This document shows, one piece after another, positions 63,895-64,000 of a stretch of 64,000 nucleotides of DNA (position 1 is the first letter of the stretch; the number at the start of each line of letters is the position of its first letter). A model generated the notes under the pieces. The model saw only the letters and a program-made list of their open reading frames with translations, ran no database searches and was not told the origin of the DNA. Position numbers and translations under genes: made by a program. The stretch is from positions 358,617-422,616 of the forward strand of contig NZ_FPBL01000002.1 in the NCBI RefSeq assembly GCF_900116685.1, read 5' to 3'. Source of the DNA: Nitrosomonas eutropha (GTDB lineage Bacteria > Pseudomonadota > Gammaproteobacteria > Burkholderiales > Nitrosomonadaceae).

Positions 63895-64000
63895 TTGTTT
63901 CTCAGGAGGGGTGATGAGTTGAAGGTTTTGCCGATCCAGTGCTTCAGTGAGCCACTGGGCGATGTAGCCTTTATCAGCGAACAATTGGCCGAACAGTCCT
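63895..64000 (-). mobile_element. IS982-family element, 5' part, continuing beyond the window
   Basis: Read on the minus strand it gives GLFGQLFADKGYIAQWLTEA then LDRQNLQLITPP, the central part of an IS982 transposase (LFADKGY is characteristic). It would join the fragment at 62025-62283 if the IS110 were removed. The start of the gene is outside the window. Confidence 0.72.

Overview
The window looks like a chromosome segment of a motile, Gram-negative betaproteobacterium, most likely a Nitrosomonas-type ammonia oxidiser. Supporting signs are the dapA-bamC pair, flhDC with cheY/cheZ, several TonB-dependent receptors with Fur boxes, a two-domain multicopper oxidase of the kind described from Nitrosomonas europaea, and a dense mix of insertion-sequence remnants. 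No amo or hao gene lies in the window, so the genus is an inference.

Layout. 1-8 kb holds housekeeping genes: the end of dapA, bamC, a small lipoprotein, murJ, flhDC and comEC. 8.1-11.8 kb is a visibly AT-richer accessory block: a lipoprotein, a ZorA-ZorB-HNH cassette (Zorya type II-like anti-phage defence) and an MliC-like lysozyme-inhibitor lipoprotein. 11.8-15.6 kb encodes a thiolase and a hydroxyacyl-CoA dehydrogenase/enoyl-CoA hydratase. 40.8-45 kb adds an acyl-CoA dehydrogenase and an acyl-CoA ligase, so the main beta-oxidation enzyme classes are present at two loci.

15.8-23.5 kb carries two TonB-receptor groups, each paired with an exported BNR-repeat protein; the first also has a TlpA-like thioredoxin. 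The two groups share a nearly identical 19-bp palindrome upstream. 23.6-29 kb is a Fur-box locus: a coiled-coil DUF2325 protein, an exported CbiX-like chelatase with repeated domains, and a FRAP-motif haem receptor. 29.4-34.5 kb is a ybhGFSR-type ABC exporter. 34.7-37 kb has a second Fur box, HemP, a second DUF2325 protein and the multicopper oxidase. Together these suggest linked haem, iron and copper handling.

37-40.5 kb has a ferredoxin-NADP reductase-like flavoprotein, a short PEP-CTERM-like protein translationally coupled to a LysR regulator, and a divergent pirin-DoxX pair. 45-53.3 kb is a potassium-uptake kdp operon with the order F-(small protein)-A-C-B-D-E, not the usual F-A-B-C-D-E. 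53.7-58.3 kb has a glycosyltransferase-like/phospholipase D-like pair, a frameshifted SAM-dependent methyltransferase-like gene, an Lpp-like lipoprotein and a glutathione S-transferase.

58.5-64 kb is an insertion-sequence graveyard around cheY-cheZ. It holds two 5' fragments of the same IS1595-type element, an IS3 remnant, a frameshifted IS200/IS605, an IS481 remnant, and an IS982 split by an IS110 whose transposase has two in-frame stops. Remnants of glutathione peroxidase, a short-chain dehydrogenase and carbonic anhydrase show gene decay elsewhere. I saw no rRNA, tRNA or CRISPR array.
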